From: Bacillota bacterium
GTDB lineage: Bacteria > Bacillota > Clostridia > Oscillospirales > Ruminococcaceae
Direction of reading: 5' to 3'
Assembly (NCBI GenBank): GCA_023388515.1
Contig: JAEWGD010000036.1
Location: 124,001 to 188,000, forward strand
Length of the DNA: 64,000 nt
Below are positions 52,220-62,102 of the stretch, piece after piece (position 1 is the first letter of the stretch; each line of letters begins with the position of its first letter). Both the position numbers and the translations under genes were made by a program. Under the pieces are notes generated by a model. That model did no database searches. It was not told the DNA's origin and saw only the letters and a program-made list of their open reading frames with translations.

Positions 52220-53026
52220 TTAACTAATTGAACTTTGCGAATCTAATGTGTTATAATATTCCATGATCGCCTCACCAATAGCTTTCCCAAGAGCATCTGT
52301 ATTATCAACAATCCACTGTGCGTGTTCGTCAATATCGTGAAACTCAACCTCCAATAGACAAGCTGGCATCTCCGTGTTTTGTATCTCATAAAGCTCAGTT
52401 TCCAGCACATCAATAAGTCCTCTGTCATCAGTCGGAGTCACTGCTGAAACCTTGTTATAAACATAACTCGCAAGACTTTGGCTATTCTTAATATCAGGAT
52501 TATAATAACACTCCGTACCCTCGCCCTCACCGTCACCAGCATTAGAATGTATAGAAACGTACATTCCCACGCCTAAATCATTAGCAAGTTCAACCTTTTC
52601 AACAAGCGTGACATCCTCGCTAGCCATATAAACTTTCATGCCTTTTTCAACAAGATAAGCCTTAGCAACCTCTGCAACACGACGCATTTCTTCTGCCTCA
52701 GTAGTATCAACGCCCGTATATTCATTATCCCATTGGTTTGATGGGCTTAAATAAACTGCTCTGGAGTTATCCACCTTTGGTGCTAAATTTATCGCATTTT
52801 CCTCCAAATCAACACCATTATTTACCTCTTTGGTATCTCCCTCTTTGGAATTATTAATCGCACCTGCTAAAAGTGAAATAGCTACAATCAGCAACATCAA
52901 TGCAACCAAAGCTACTGCGATTCTATCATATCGCAATCTTGAAGCAACGGGTTTTTTTCTTTTACATTTAACATATGAAATTTTATTTTCATACATAACA
53001 TTGGGTTCTTTTAATTTATGTTGCAT
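52220..53026 (-). CDS. Membrane-anchored N-acetylmuramoyl-L-alanine amidase-like protein (Amidase_3 variant)
   Basis: 268 aa. A signal anchor (about 36-58) precedes an Amidase_3-like domain (about 88-260). The second zinc histidine (YVSIHSNAG, His160) and the catalytic glutamate segment (CLLEVEFHD, Glu226) are present. The usual first histidine in DPGHGG is replaced: the aligned segment reads YLSPSNQWDN. Such LSPS-type variants are common in Clostridia, so activity may be altered rather than lost. AGGAG precedes the ATG. Confidence 0.85.
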   Translation of the reverse strand: MQHKLKEPNVMYENKISYVKCKRKKPVASRLRYDRIAVALVALMLLIVAISLLAGAINNSKEGDTKEVNNGVDLEENAINLAPKVDNSRAVYLSPSNQWDNEYTGVDTTEAEEMRRVAEVAKAYLVEKGMKVYMASEDVTLVEKVELANDLGVGMYVSIHSNAGDGEGEGTECYYNPDIKNSQSLASYVYNKVSAVTPTDDRGLIDVLETELYEIQNTEMPACLLEVEFHDIDEHAQWIVDNTDALGKAIGEAIMEYYNTLDSQSSIS

Positions 53027-53069
53027 TTTCTTCTCCTGTTTTCTATCACTTGCTGTCCACTAATGTTTA

Positions 53070-55799
53070 TTAAAAAGCATCAATTGCACCCAATACAAAC
53101 TGTTTCAAAAGCTTTAAATCGTCCGAATCAATAGCTCCGTCCTTGTCAATATCGGCATTAATCTCTCCCTGTGCTGTAATATACTTCTCTATTTTTTCCT
53201 CTTGGAGAATAGCATATTTAATAGCAGTAATATCAAGGCTATCAACATAGCCATCGCAATTAACATCGCCCAAATCGGTACCGTCGCCTTTTCCGATTCC
53301 GTTTTTTCTGTTGTAGTTGTAACTGGGATTGGGATCTCTCCCCTCCACCTCAGAAGTTTTTTCTTCTGCGTCCATCAACTCACCATAAACAACGCCACGT
53401 CCGTTCGTTCCGACAAACACCCTTCCATAAACCCTCAAGTCACCAGTTATCGCATAGTTTATCGAACCATACTGATGCTCATCATCATTAACTCTAATCC
53501 ATGTTTTAGCCATATCATCTGAACGATAAACACCGTTAACTCCGTCTATTTCGCAAACAGCATATATCGCAAGATAATCAGCACCAGCTTTAGCTTTACC
53601 GAAACCAACAACGTCAGATCTCTTTATACCATCAACTTTTGTGTAGGAATCTCCACCATTAGTTGTATACCACAAACCAGTGCTACTTCCTGGAATCCAA
53701 ACATGACCTTCTTCGCCAGGTACAGCTTTAATTTTAGCTGTTTCAGGACCATTTGCAATTTTCTCCTTAGCAGTAAATGTAAGACCACCGTCATTACTAA
53801 CATAGAAAGTTGAATCTGCATAAGCATAGAAAACATTAGGATTTACTCTATCAGAACAAACATAAGCATTATTTGGCAAGGAATCAACAACATTCCAACC
53901 ACCATTAACATAACTTACTACCCTGTAATTATTAGGAGCCCAAACAAAACTTTTACCATCAGCAGAAACAGCAACAACGCCACCCTCTGCAATTCCTTCA
54001 TCACCAACAGGAGGAACTATATAGCTTAAATTAGGAGTTACAGGTGACCAAGTTTCGCCACCATCGCTAGAAGATGCTACTGAAAACTTTAACTCCTCAT
54101 ACTGTTCTTTATCAATTGTTCCAACCCTTACCATGTAATTCGGATTAAGCTCTGCATAGTCCATGCCTGTTGTTCCAGTAAATGTAGGGCCAGTCATCAT
54201 GCAATCTGGACCAACTGTAATATCATTATGCACAAATCCACAAATATCACCTAAACCGCTAATTAGCTCTACTCCATCAACCGGTGGACACATCAAGCTT
54301 AATACAGCAGTTTCCTCAATACCCATACCCTTTACACGAAGATTAATATATTCACCCTTATCCCAATCAGTAAGGTTATCACAACCATAAATTGTTGCAC
54401 CTGTTCCATACATCATTTCATCCGAATCAAAAGGATTTATCTCTAAATCGCCCATCATCCAACCGATTTTAGGTGTTGGATTTTCAGCATCAGTTCCAGT
54501 AATCAAGCCACCCTCTGTTGAGTTCAACTCCTTACCCCATGAAAGCCAAGGAGCATCTGATATATCCATTGTATATTTTAGATTTCTTGTAGGCCATGAG
54601 CCATCCCATTTCCAAATGGGATCCCATGTTTCTCCCCCGTCTATTGAACGGAAAATAAGGTTATCAGGCCACCATGACTGTAATGATGCTGCAACAACAA
54701 CATCAGGGTTTTGTGCATCTACAGAAATACCACCAAAGCCATAATATAACTCATATACAGGGTCACCGTTCCAATCAACACCTGATGGAGGAGTAATTTC
54801 TGTCCACTCACCAGTATTTGTATTATACTTATAAATAGCACCGTCGTCCATCTGATAAGGGCCACCCCTGTCGCCATATGATATGTAAAGCATACCATTT
54901 GAAGCAAGCACACCATGATGAGGGATACCTATATCAAGTGCATCTTTATTATGTTTTGTAAATGTTTCAGCTGTTGGTTGCCCCTTCACAGGAGCCCATG
55001 TCTTGCCCCCATCTGAGCTTTTATAAATTGGATTTTCCTTATCAGCAACTCCCACATAAATATTCTGTGTAGGCTTTCCGAATTCGGTTTTTGCTGAATC
55101 AAAAGTTACCCAAGTAAGTCCTAAATTATCAGCAGAATATTCAAATTCAGGGTCTTCAACATAGTTTCCTACATTAGTAAAGCTCTCTACTTTATTCCAT
55201 GTCTCACCATAGTCCACACTTTTCCACAAGCCATTCCCACTTCTTGCAGCAAAGTAAATGATATTATTACTATTTGGGTCAATAGAAAGTCTTTCTCCAG
55301 CTGAACGTCCAGGCATATTTCCACCGAATTTGAAAGGAAGTTCTGTACGCTCCCATGTGTCGCCATAGTCATCGGAACGAAGAATATAGCCATTCATATT
55401 AGTCCAGCTATTTGTATATGTACCAGCTGCAACATAAACTCTATTTGTTTCAACAGGGTCTGTTGCAAGGCTTTCTCCACCTAACAAATTCCACTCATCA
55501 GGTGAAACCCAATCAGTAAGAGGAATCCATCTCTGAGTTTCCTTATCTCTACGATAAACGCCACCCATATCTGTACGGCAGTAAACAAGTCCCTCTTCTG
55601 TCGGGTTATAGATAATGCCGGGAATAAAACCGCCACCACCACCTATTTTTACATTTTGCCATGAATAGCTTTCGCTTTGAGTCAAGGCAGTTACTTCCAA
55701 ATTAGCGTGTTGTGCTACGCTACTTATTACTGTTGTGAGCATTATTACTGCTGATAGTGCTACGCCTTTTACTATTTTTTTCAGTTTAATTTTATTCAT
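53070..55799 (-). CDS. Dockerin-bearing GH74 xyloglucanase
   Basis: 909 aa. A Sec signal peptide (about 1-38) precedes two seven-bladed propellers of family GH74. The catalytic aspartates are visible: Asp77 in YCRTDMGGVYR and Asp518 in ISGLGDICGF. Repeated SSDGGKTW and SDDYGDTWE motifs are the sialidase-like Asp boxes of the blades. A type I dockerin at about 845-907 has two calcium loops, GDVNCDGYVDSLD and DIDKDGAIDSDD. It cuts xyloglucan backbones, probably on a cellulosome. Confidence 0.97.
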   Translation of the reverse strand: MNKIKLKKIVKGVALSAVIMLTTVISSVAQHANLEVTALTQSESYSWQNVKIGGGGGFIPGIIYNPTEEGLVYCRTDMGGVYRRDKETQRWIPLTDWVSPDEWNLLGGESLATDPVETNRVYVAAGTYTNSWTNMNGYILRSDDYGDTWERTELPFKFGGNMPGRSAGERLSIDPNSNNIIYFAARSGNGLWKSVDYGETWNKVESFTNVGNYVEDPEFEYSADNLGLTWVTFDSAKTEFGKPTQNIYVGVADKENPIYKSSDGGKTWAPVKGQPTAETFTKHNKDALDIGIPHHGVLASNGMLYISYGDRGGPYQMDDGAIYKYNTNTGEWTEITPPSGVDWNGDPVYELYYGFGGISVDAQNPDVVVAASLQSWWPDNLIFRSIDGGETWDPIWKWDGSWPTRNLKYTMDISDAPWLSWGKELNSTEGGLITGTDAENPTPKIGWMMGDLEINPFDSDEMMYGTGATIYGCDNLTDWDKGEYINLRVKGMGIEETAVLSLMCPPVDGVELISGLGDICGFVHNDITVGPDCMMTGPTFTGTTGMDYAELNPNYMVRVGTIDKEQYEELKFSVASSSDGGETWSPVTPNLSYIVPPVGDEGIAEGGVVAVSADGKSFVWAPNNYRVVSYVNGGWNVVDSLPNNAYVCSDRVNPNVFYAYADSTFYVSNDGGLTFTAKEKIANGPETAKIKAVPGEEGHVWIPGSSTGLWYTTNGGDSYTKVDGIKRSDVVGFGKAKAGADYLAIYAVCEIDGVNGVYRSDDMAKTWIRVNDDEHQYGSINYAITGDLRVYGRVFVGTNGRGVVYGELMDAEEKTSEVEGRDPNPSYNYNRKNGIGKGDGTDLGDVNCDGYVDSLDITAIKYAILQEEKIEKYITAQGEINADIDKDGAIDSDDLKLLKQFVLGAIDAF

Positions 55800-55835
55800 T
55801 TCAACATCACCTTAATTATTATAATAGTACCTGTA

Positions 55836-55864
55836 ATTATAAATGAAAAACTCAAAAATGTAAA
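55836..55864 (-). promoter_or_regulatory. Promoter of the GH74 gene
   Basis: TTTACA at 55859-55864, a 17-bp spacer, TATAAT at 55836-55841 on the minus strand, about 37 bp before the start codon. Confidence 0.7.
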
Positions 55865-56012
55865 GGCTTTATAGAAATTTTAAACATATCACATAATAAA
55901 GAGAGGGATTTTTATTCATTTTAGACAAGGTTTATACGTCATAAGATTATTTTTTTATATTGATACTTCCAAAAACTATTCCTGCACCATTATTTATTTT
56001 AAATTCACATTT

Positions 56013-56762
56013 TTAACTAACCGTTATAGAATTAATAATTCCGTAAAAAGTATTTACGTCGCTAAATCTCCCTATTATTGAAATGTTTTGCAATGGGTCT
56101 TTAACGCTATAAAGATTAGCATCATAACGCCCATTATCTCTGTCTGTAATCAAGACAAAGCCCCTTACTTCAGCTGTTTCATAGTAGATGGCTTCGCCAC
56201 CCATAGGCGGAGATGCCGTTTTAATAGTTGCAAGTGCCTTAAACACCTGAGCGTCCGACTTGCTACGAATATTAAAATCGTCCCAAGTTAGCGAAAGAGC
56301 AATATCAGTTAATTCCATATTATCCTCGGGAACATCATGCCCAAGTGATTTAATATAACTTTCAAAATCTGATTGCGTGAAGAAAATATCATCATAATCA
56401 GAGCTTAAAACTCTTTCATAAGGCAGTTCGCTACTGAGGATTAGAAACGAATCGGACTCATTTGAGCCTGTATAACGTCCACCAAATATCCCATCCATAG
56501 AAGTCGGCATTTCCTTATAACTCCATTCTGCTGGAACAAGAACAGAAAAAGTTCCATCATTATGTATTTGAGTATCTCCACTTAATTTAACTGAATATTC
56601 TGAAAAGGTTTTCATCGGCTCTTCAAGCGTTGTAAATGTTTTCTTACAATCAATATATGTAGGAAGTCCAGGAAAAAATATGAAAATTACAGCAGTTGAC
56701 ACTGCACCTAATCCCACAAGTACCCCAAATACTTTTAAAATGACTTTAACAACCTTGTTCAT
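56013..56762 (-). CDS. Membrane-anchored protein of unknown function
   Basis: 249 aa with one N-terminal helix (about 7-30, VILKVFGVLVGLGAVSTAVIFIFF) and an outer domain of about 210 residues. The segment FSVLVPAEWSYKEMP recalls PsbP-like/DUF proteins that bind lipids, but I do not recognise the family. AAGGGG is 9 nt before the ATG at 56760-56762; the open frame begins 14 codons earlier. It sits between two plant cell-wall enzyme genes. Confidence 0.75.
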   Translation of the reverse strand: MNKVVKVILKVFGVLVGLGAVSTAVIFIFFPGLPTYIDCKKTFTTLEEPMKTFSEYSVKLSGDTQIHNDGTFSVLVPAEWSYKEMPTSMDGIFGGRYTGSNESDSFLILSSELPYERVLSSDYDDIFFTQSDFESYIKSLGHDVPEDNMELTDIALSLTWDDFNIRSKSDAQVFKALATIKTASPPMGGEAIYYETAEVRGFVLITDRDNGRYDANLYSVKDPLQNISIIGRFSDVNTFYGIINSITVS

Positions 56763-56844
56763 TTTATTAATCCCCTTTTTATTTTTTAATGAATTCCCCC
56801 GCACCTACTAATTTACCAAACTTAGAGAGTATTTTCATTGTTTT

Positions 56845-56873
56845 ATATTACCATGACAGAAGTGAAAAGTCAA
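56845..56873 (-). promoter_or_regulatory. Promoter of the 56013-56762 gene
   Basis: TTGACT at 56868-56873, a 17-bp spacer, TAATAT at 56845-56850 on the minus strand. Confidence 0.6.
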
Positions 56874-56997
56874 TTGTGATTAATAAACTAACACAGTAAC
56901 TTTGTTTGCTTTCGCAATATCCTTAAATATGAAACTTCATGCTTGCACTATATGGGCATAAATTAAATGTGCTGACTATATTATTACAAATGTGATA

Positions 56998-59949
56998 TTA
57001 TTTTAAAAGCTGTGAAATAGGAATATTAAGTTTTCTCATTTCGTTTACAACCAATTCTGCAACTGCATCAGCACCTGTTTCTGTAAAATGAGTCATATCT
57101 GTTGTAGATAATGGAGTTGAAAGCAAATGATAATAGTAAGCCTTATCATATCCGATTGAATTATAATGTTCAACCATAAGGCTATTTAAATCAATGCATG
57201 GTATTTTATATGCAACTGAAATTTCTTTCATGGCATTACAGTAATTTGAATAGCTATTTACGAATTTTCCGTTGCTGTATGATTTAAGCGAAAGAGTTGT
57301 AGTTACGAGTATCGGTGTTGCACCTTTCTCAAGAGCCCCTTCTATATACTGCTTGATATAATAATTAAACGTTCCCTCTTTATTAATATCACCTACAGGT
57401 GCATATCTTTCTGGGTTATTTGCTGCTGAATCATTAATGCCAAACTGCACCATCAGATAATCGCCTTTTTTTATTGTACTAAGAATAGTATCAAGCCTTC
57501 CATTCTCTATGAAACTCTTTGAACTTCTACCTGCAATGGCTTGATTTGAAACTGTTACAGTATCAGTAAAGTAATCATCAAGGTATGCACCCCAACCCTG
57601 TTGTGGAGCATAGCTTGCACGATATGTCTGAACTGTTGAATCTCCAGCTATGTATATAACTGGATCTTTATTTTCAGGTATTACAGGTGTTGTTTCAGGA
57701 ATATATACTGGAGCTACTGGTTCTTCCGTTTTCACCAACTTAATATAATCAATATTTGGTGCTCCTTCCGCAACATTAGAAGTTACTTTTATTATATTTG
57801 TCCCTGTTTTTAGGGGAAGAACTATACCTCTATCAGTCCAATTAGTCCAACTTCCTGTTGTTAAAAAATCCTGTTGCCAATAATCAACACTGTCGTTTAC
57901 TTCTATTTTCATAACACGGTTAACGGCACTTCCATTCGCCACTCTAAAAGTAATCAGATAATTGCCACCTTCTGGAATGTCAAGTGACCATTTTACATAA
58001 CTCCCCTTAACATTATTCAAATTAAGATAACTATCACTCTTAAATCCAGCGTTGGTGATTTCTTTTACCCCTAGAAAAAATTCTGCATCTTTGGCATAAA
58101 AGAGCTTTTCTTTCGGCACAAATTCTGAACTTTTGCCAACAAGATAATTTGCCATTATTTTGTAATCCAAAGCATTTACAGAGCCGTCAGCATTAAAGTC
58201 ACTTAGTTCTCTAGCAGTCAAGTCAGAGCCATTAAAATTGTGTTTTTTGTAGTAAGTCATGTCAAATACATTCAGTTTTCCGTCTTTATTCAAATCGCCT
58301 AGTATTTCTGTTTTATCAGCAATTTCACTCTGCACCTGTGCTGTTTCAAGAATCCATTTCTGATCTTGAGTTTTGATATACTCCCATTCAAGAACATTTG
58401 CATTGGGTTCAGTACTGCCATTCAAAACACCAAGACAACTTTTACTTGCAGATACTTTAGTTAGTATTCCATATGTACCGTCACCATTATCATAAAACTT
58501 AAATAACTGTGCGTCACTATTTGTATTTGAGTATATACCTATATTAGTTCCATTCTCTGCCTTTGCATATGCCACATCTAAAAGATATGTTTTGCCATCA
58601 CCAACCTGAGAATAAATATAATAATATCCGTTTCCAGCTGATTCAAGTTTCCATAAATTTTGTTTTTGTGGTCCATCTGCACCTAATTGCTCAACATTTG
58701 TATTGTCTGCCACAACTCCACCATTTACGTTCAAGTATAATCCTGATTTAGAATTCTTTATCATATATGTATAGTCTGTTGCAATTTCTGCTCCAACCAC
58801 AGTATCGGTAGTTGTATCCCCCGAAAAGTCCACATCTGAAGCTACCAATTTAGCAAGCTTAGTTGCACCTTCATAATTCGGATGTAAACCATCAGTCATA
58901 TAAAGAGCTGTTGTTGCACTCTGCCCGATAGACTTGCAATAATTATAGTACAACTTATAAAGGTCAACACACTGTATATTCATCTCCCCTGCAATTGTTT
59001 TCAAAGTTCCTGAAAACCATCTTCCAGAATTCTCATTTAGTCCTGAATTGGATATATCGCCCACTCTGCCCTGTTGAGCAACTAAAATCACCTTTGCTCC
59101 CCTATCCATTACCTGCTGTGCCATAGTCTTTATAGTTGCATAATATTCGTCTTTATTAGAATAATTTGTGTCATTAATTCCGATGGAAATGAAATGATAA
59201 TCCCCCGATTTGATATACTTCATTATTGCATCAAATTGACCAGAATCCATGAACCCTTTTGCATATTGACCACCCGTTGCCATATTTCTTACTTGAAATT
59301 TACTATCTATAAACTGATTAAACATTTGCCCCCAGCCACCTTGTGCACTTGTAGCTAGTGGATAGTAATTGCATACAGTAGAATCGCCACAAAGCCAAAT
59401 AGTCGGTGCCATCGTTGGATTATCCGAAATCTTGTATATTTCTAGGGCACTCATAGTATATGCATACCCTTCTTTTCCTGGAGTTGCAAGAATATTGAGC
59501 TGACCGTCTGTTATCGGTATCTGAAAAGTGTCCGTAGCATTATTACCAGTCATATTCATAATTTGATAAACACCTTCAGCAGCAATACTTGTTCTGTTTG
59601 TATTTCCTAAGGTAACAGTTACCTGATATAACCCATTTGGAAGGTCTACATTAAATGTATTGTTGCTATCAGTCCCATGAGTTTTGAATTGAACTGCATC
59701 GCTTAATACACCTAAACCTGAAGCACCTACATTCGCCATATTTGATGGTGTATTAAAGCCGTATCCCTTTGATGAGCTGTATGCGTCTGTCGCACTGACA
59801 CCGATATAACCGCCCTGAGTTCCTCCTGAACCAAAGTCAAATTTATAATCTGTTGTTGCTGCACTCATTTTGTCAGTGGGAAGAAACGCTGCAAAGTTCA
59901 ACAAAAAGACTCCAGATATAGCTGTGCTTAAAATTTTCTTGAAATTCAT
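56998..59949 (-). CDS. Double CE12 rhamnogalacturonan acetylesterase with ricin, dockerin and CBM35-like modules
   Basis: 983 aa, secreted (signal to about residue 31). Order: galactose-binding-like N-terminal domain (34-175), CE12 SGNH esterase 1 (183-378; Ser190 in GDSTV, Asp353/His356 in DGLHP), ricin-type beta-trefoil (393-537), type I dockerin (550-606; GDLNKDGKLN and DFNADGSVN), CBM35-like domain (615-740), CE12 esterase 2 (764-980; Ser771, Asp951/His954 in DMTH). It should remove acetyl groups from rhamnogalacturonan I. The dockerin is internal, not terminal. GAGGAG precedes the ATG. Confidence 0.93.
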   Translation of the reverse strand: MNFKKILSTAISGVFLLNFAAFLPTDKMSAATTDYKFDFGSGGTQGGYIGVSATDAYSSSKGYGFNTPSNMANVGASGLGVLSDAVQFKTHGTDSNNTFNVDLPNGLYQVTVTLGNTNRTSIAAEGVYQIMNMTGNNATDTFQIPITDGQLNILATPGKEGYAYTMSALEIYKISDNPTMAPTIWLCGDSTVCNYYPLATSAQGGWGQMFNQFIDSKFQVRNMATGGQYAKGFMDSGQFDAIMKYIKSGDYHFISIGINDTNYSNKDEYYATIKTMAQQVMDRGAKVILVAQQGRVGDISNSGLNENSGRWFSGTLKTIAGEMNIQCVDLYKLYYNYCKSIGQSATTALYMTDGLHPNYEGATKLAKLVASDVDFSGDTTTDTVVGAEIATDYTYMIKNSKSGLYLNVNGGVVADNTNVEQLGADGPQKQNLWKLESAGNGYYYIYSQVGDGKTYLLDVAYAKAENGTNIGIYSNTNSDAQLFKFYDNGDGTYGILTKVSASKSCLGVLNGSTEPNANVLEWEYIKTQDQKWILETAQVQSEIADKTEILGDLNKDGKLNVFDMTYYKKHNFNGSDLTARELSDFNADGSVNALDYKIMANYLVGKSSEFVPKEKLFYAKDAEFFLGVKEITNAGFKSDSYLNLNNVKGSYVKWSLDIPEGGNYLITFRVANGSAVNRVMKIEVNDSVDYWQQDFLTTGSWTNWTDRGIVLPLKTGTNIIKVTSNVAEGAPNIDYIKLVKTEEPVAPVYIPETTPVIPENKDPVIYIAGDSTVQTYRASYAPQQGWGAYLDDYFTDTVTVSNQAIAGRSSKSFIENGRLDTILSTIKKGDYLMVQFGINDSAANNPERYAPVGDINKEGTFNYYIKQYIEGALEKGATPILVTTTLSLKSYSNGKFVNSYSNYCNAMKEISVAYKIPCIDLNSLMVEHYNSIGYDKAYYYHLLSTPLSTTDMTHFTETGADAVAELVVNEMRKLNIPISQLLK

Positions 59950-60193
59950 AATCTTACTCCTCTAATATCGTATTTTTACACTTATTTAGTAATTAGCACA
60001 TGGACAACCTTATTCGCTAAAAGATAAGCATTTTCGCCACATAGGGTATTGTACTTTTCAATACGCTAAGTAACCTGATTGTATTAATTAGTTCTTTAAA
60101 CCCTTGAAAAAATTGCTATTTTTATAAAGTTAAGGCAATATGTCATAATTATTGTTGCAAATAGTGAAATTATATCTTAAGTAAACTACACAT

Positions 60194-60222
60194 ATTATAT
60201 TATACTTATATATATATGTCAA
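60194..60222 (-). promoter_or_regulatory. Promoter of the CE12 gene
   Basis: TTGACA at 60217-60222, a 17-bp spacer, TATAAT at 60194-60199 on the minus strand. Confidence 0.65.
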
Positions 60223-60485
60223 TAAATTCATCAACCTTAATCAAAAGTTGTTAACATTTGATCATTATGTTATGAACTTTAATTGATTAATTCATAGAAA
60301 TAATATTCTATATAGTCCTTTAAAACGCTTTATTTATATGTTGCTAGGGTATGACCAGAAAAAAGAACGATATAAAGTATCAGCAAAAGAAACCGTAAAC
60401 AATTGGATATTTATGAAGAAACCTCTTAAATAAAGAAGCAAGGATTAATTGAAAAACTTATTTAATAAAATTAACAAATCATTAC

Positions 60486-60514
60486 TTGACTTTCAAAAAA
60501 ATATAGTTTATTAT
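60486..60514 (+). promoter_or_regulatory. Promoter of the 60560 gene
   Basis: TTGACT at 60486-60491, a 17-bp spacer, TATTAT at 60509-60514. Confidence 0.6.
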
Positions 60515-60559
60515 AATTATGGTATTACGTTTTAGTGTTTTTTTAAAGGAGGGTTTATA

Positions 60560-61183
60560 GTGGTAAAAAAACAATTAGCTAAGCTTTGTGGTGGTCTTTT
60601 AGCAGTTTGTGTTTTTACAGGAACTGTTTTCGCATCAGATATCAATTTTGAAAATTACGGTATGTCTGACACAAATGAAGTAAATGTTTTTACTTTGCTG
60701 GATATGAAAAGAGCAGTGCTAAGCAGAGAGTCAGATTATTCTGCTGATGATTTTATTGCTGTTAAGGAGCAACTTTTGAATGTTGAAAATGTGATTGAAC
60801 CACCACAGGTGATTTACCCTGTTAAGGTTATTGACGAATTTATTCCAAGTACGACTACAATTGATGAAAATTTCGATGATAACAGGGTTTTAGTTGGTAT
60901 AAAACACCAGTACAGCGAGTTTAACAAGGTATGGTCATCAGAATATTTCGGTGTTGAAAATATCTCACATGTCAAAGATGCAACACCTACAGAGTGGGAT
61001 GATAAAAAAATACAAGATTATCTAAATCAACCGAGTGTTATTTTTAGGCAAGCTATATATATTTATCTTGAGGATCCAAGCAAAGAAAATGTCTTAAAAA
61101 TAATACAGGATATAGAAAACCGCAATTTGAATGAAATTCACTATGCTAGTGTTCTTTATCATTATGATTGGATAGATGATTAA
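60560..61183 (+). CDS. Small secreted protein with degenerate dockerin-like segment
   Basis: 207 aa with a Sec signal peptide (1-25, ending VFA). Residues 38-75 (NEVNVFTLLDMKRAVL, then YSADDFIAVKEQLL) resemble the two helices of a Ruminococcus-type dockerin (NVFDLVRMKRAIL style), but the calcium-loop aspartates are mostly missing. The remaining 130 residues match nothing I know. The start is GTG with AAAGGAGG 7 nt upstream. It is followed by a terminator. Confidence 0.8.
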   Translation: MVKKQLAKLCGGLLAVCVFTGTVFASDINFENYGMSDTNEVNVFTLLDMKRAVLSRESDYSADDFIAVKEQLLNVENVIEPPQVIYPVKVIDEFIPSTTTIDENFDDNRVLVGIKHQYSEFNKVWSSEYFGVENISHVKDATPTEWDDKKIQDYLNQPSVIFRQAIYIYLEDPSKENVLKIIQDIENRNLNEIHYASVLYHYDWIDD

Positions 61184-61202
61184 AAAGAAGTAGTTTTAAT
61201 AT

Positions 61203-61235
61203 CTCCTCCTGCATTTTTGTGGGAGGAGGTTTTTA
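61203..61235 (+). terminator. Terminator of the 60560 gene
   Basis: CTCCTCC and GGAGGAG pair across a loop with ATTTTT, followed by GTTTTTATT. Confidence 0.8.
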
Positions 61236-61334
61236 TTATGGATAAATTGTAAAATTTAATTTTGGTGTAGATTTTTGTCAATAATTATGGTAGAATTAAG
61301 AGATATATAGACATAATTGTAAAGGAGTACTTAT

Positions 61335-62003
61335 ATGAAAAAAATAACAATAGCAACACTTTCTGTTTTAATGTTAGCAACGCTTAATGGGTGTGGCAAA
61401 AACGAAACTTCAACTGCTAATTCCAGTAAAGCCGATAATTCAAGTAGTAGTGTAAATAAAATGGTTGTCGATATTACTGAAACCACTACAACAACTCAAG
61501 CTAGTGAAACTACAAACACAACACCTGAGTCCACTGCTGAATCTAATATGGATAAGCCCGCTGGAACTGTAACATTCCCTTTACAAGAGCCTAAATTTAC
61601 AGCGATTTTCACAACAGCAGAAAATGGAGAAGAAATTATGCCCAACTTCTATCTATATACTAGATTTGGAGTAGAAGTTGTATTGCCCGGCGACTTAGAA
61701 GGAAATGCACAAGCACTTTATGATGCTTTAGTAAAAAAACATCCTACATTATCCTGGATATTAGATGGTAAAAGTGTTTACTTGGATTGGACAGCTAAAA
61801 CTAATAATATGGACTGGAATTTATCTGATAAAGAAATTGATGCTAAAATAAACGCTTGGCTTGCAGGTAGAAATTATAAAGACTTAACACTTGAAGAGCT
61901 TTACGAACATTTTGATTTATGTTATAAGTCTAGTTTAGGTCAAGAAATTAGTAATTACATTAAAGGTAAAGGTGGACACACTTTTATTTCATCTTTTCGT
62001 TAA
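61335..62003 (+). CDS. Lipoprotein of unknown function
   Basis: 222 aa with a lipoprotein signal ending in the lipobox LNGC (Cys20). A Ser/Thr/Asn-rich linker (25-75) leads to a globular domain of about 145 residues (from TVTFPLQEPKFTAIF), no family recognised. AAAGGAG lies before the ATG; a strong terminator follows. Confidence 0.82.
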   Translation: MKKITIATLSVLMLATLNGCGKNETSTANSSKADNSSSSVNKMVVDITETTTTTQASETTNTTPESTAESNMDKPAGTVTFPLQEPKFTAIFTTAENGEEIMPNFYLYTRFGVEVVLPGDLEGNAQALYDALVKKHPTLSWILDGKSVYLDWTAKTNNMDWNLSDKEIDAKINAWLAGRNYKDLTLEELYEHFDLCYKSSLGQEISNYIKGKGGHTFISSFR

Positions 62004-62009
62004 ATAAAT

Positions 62010-62038
62010 AACCCTCATACTACAAAAGTATGAGGGTT
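62010..62038 (+). terminator. Terminator of the lipoprotein gene
   Basis: AACCCTCATACT pairs with its complement across 5 nt, then TTTTCTGTTTTT. Confidence 0.88.
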
Positions 62039-62102
62039 TTCTGTTTTTATTATAACCACAAGCTTAATTTGGCAAATGACGTCTGGATTGATATAATAAC
62101 AC

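Larger units (their letters stand above)
59950..60559. other. Divergent intergenic region between CE12 and small secreted protein genes
   Basis: 610 bp of AT-rich sequence without a credible gene. It holds the promoter for CE12 (60194-60222) with a leader of about 240 nt and the promoter for the gene at 60560 (60486-60514). The CE12 leader can form GTATTG/CAATAC near 60054-60072. No known riboswitch was recognised. Confidence 0.6.

Noticed and set aside
59950..60190. Long CE12 leader as a known riboswitch (for example cyclic-di-GMP)
   Set aside because: No conserved riboswitch core could be recognised by eye; only one 6-bp hairpin was convincing.
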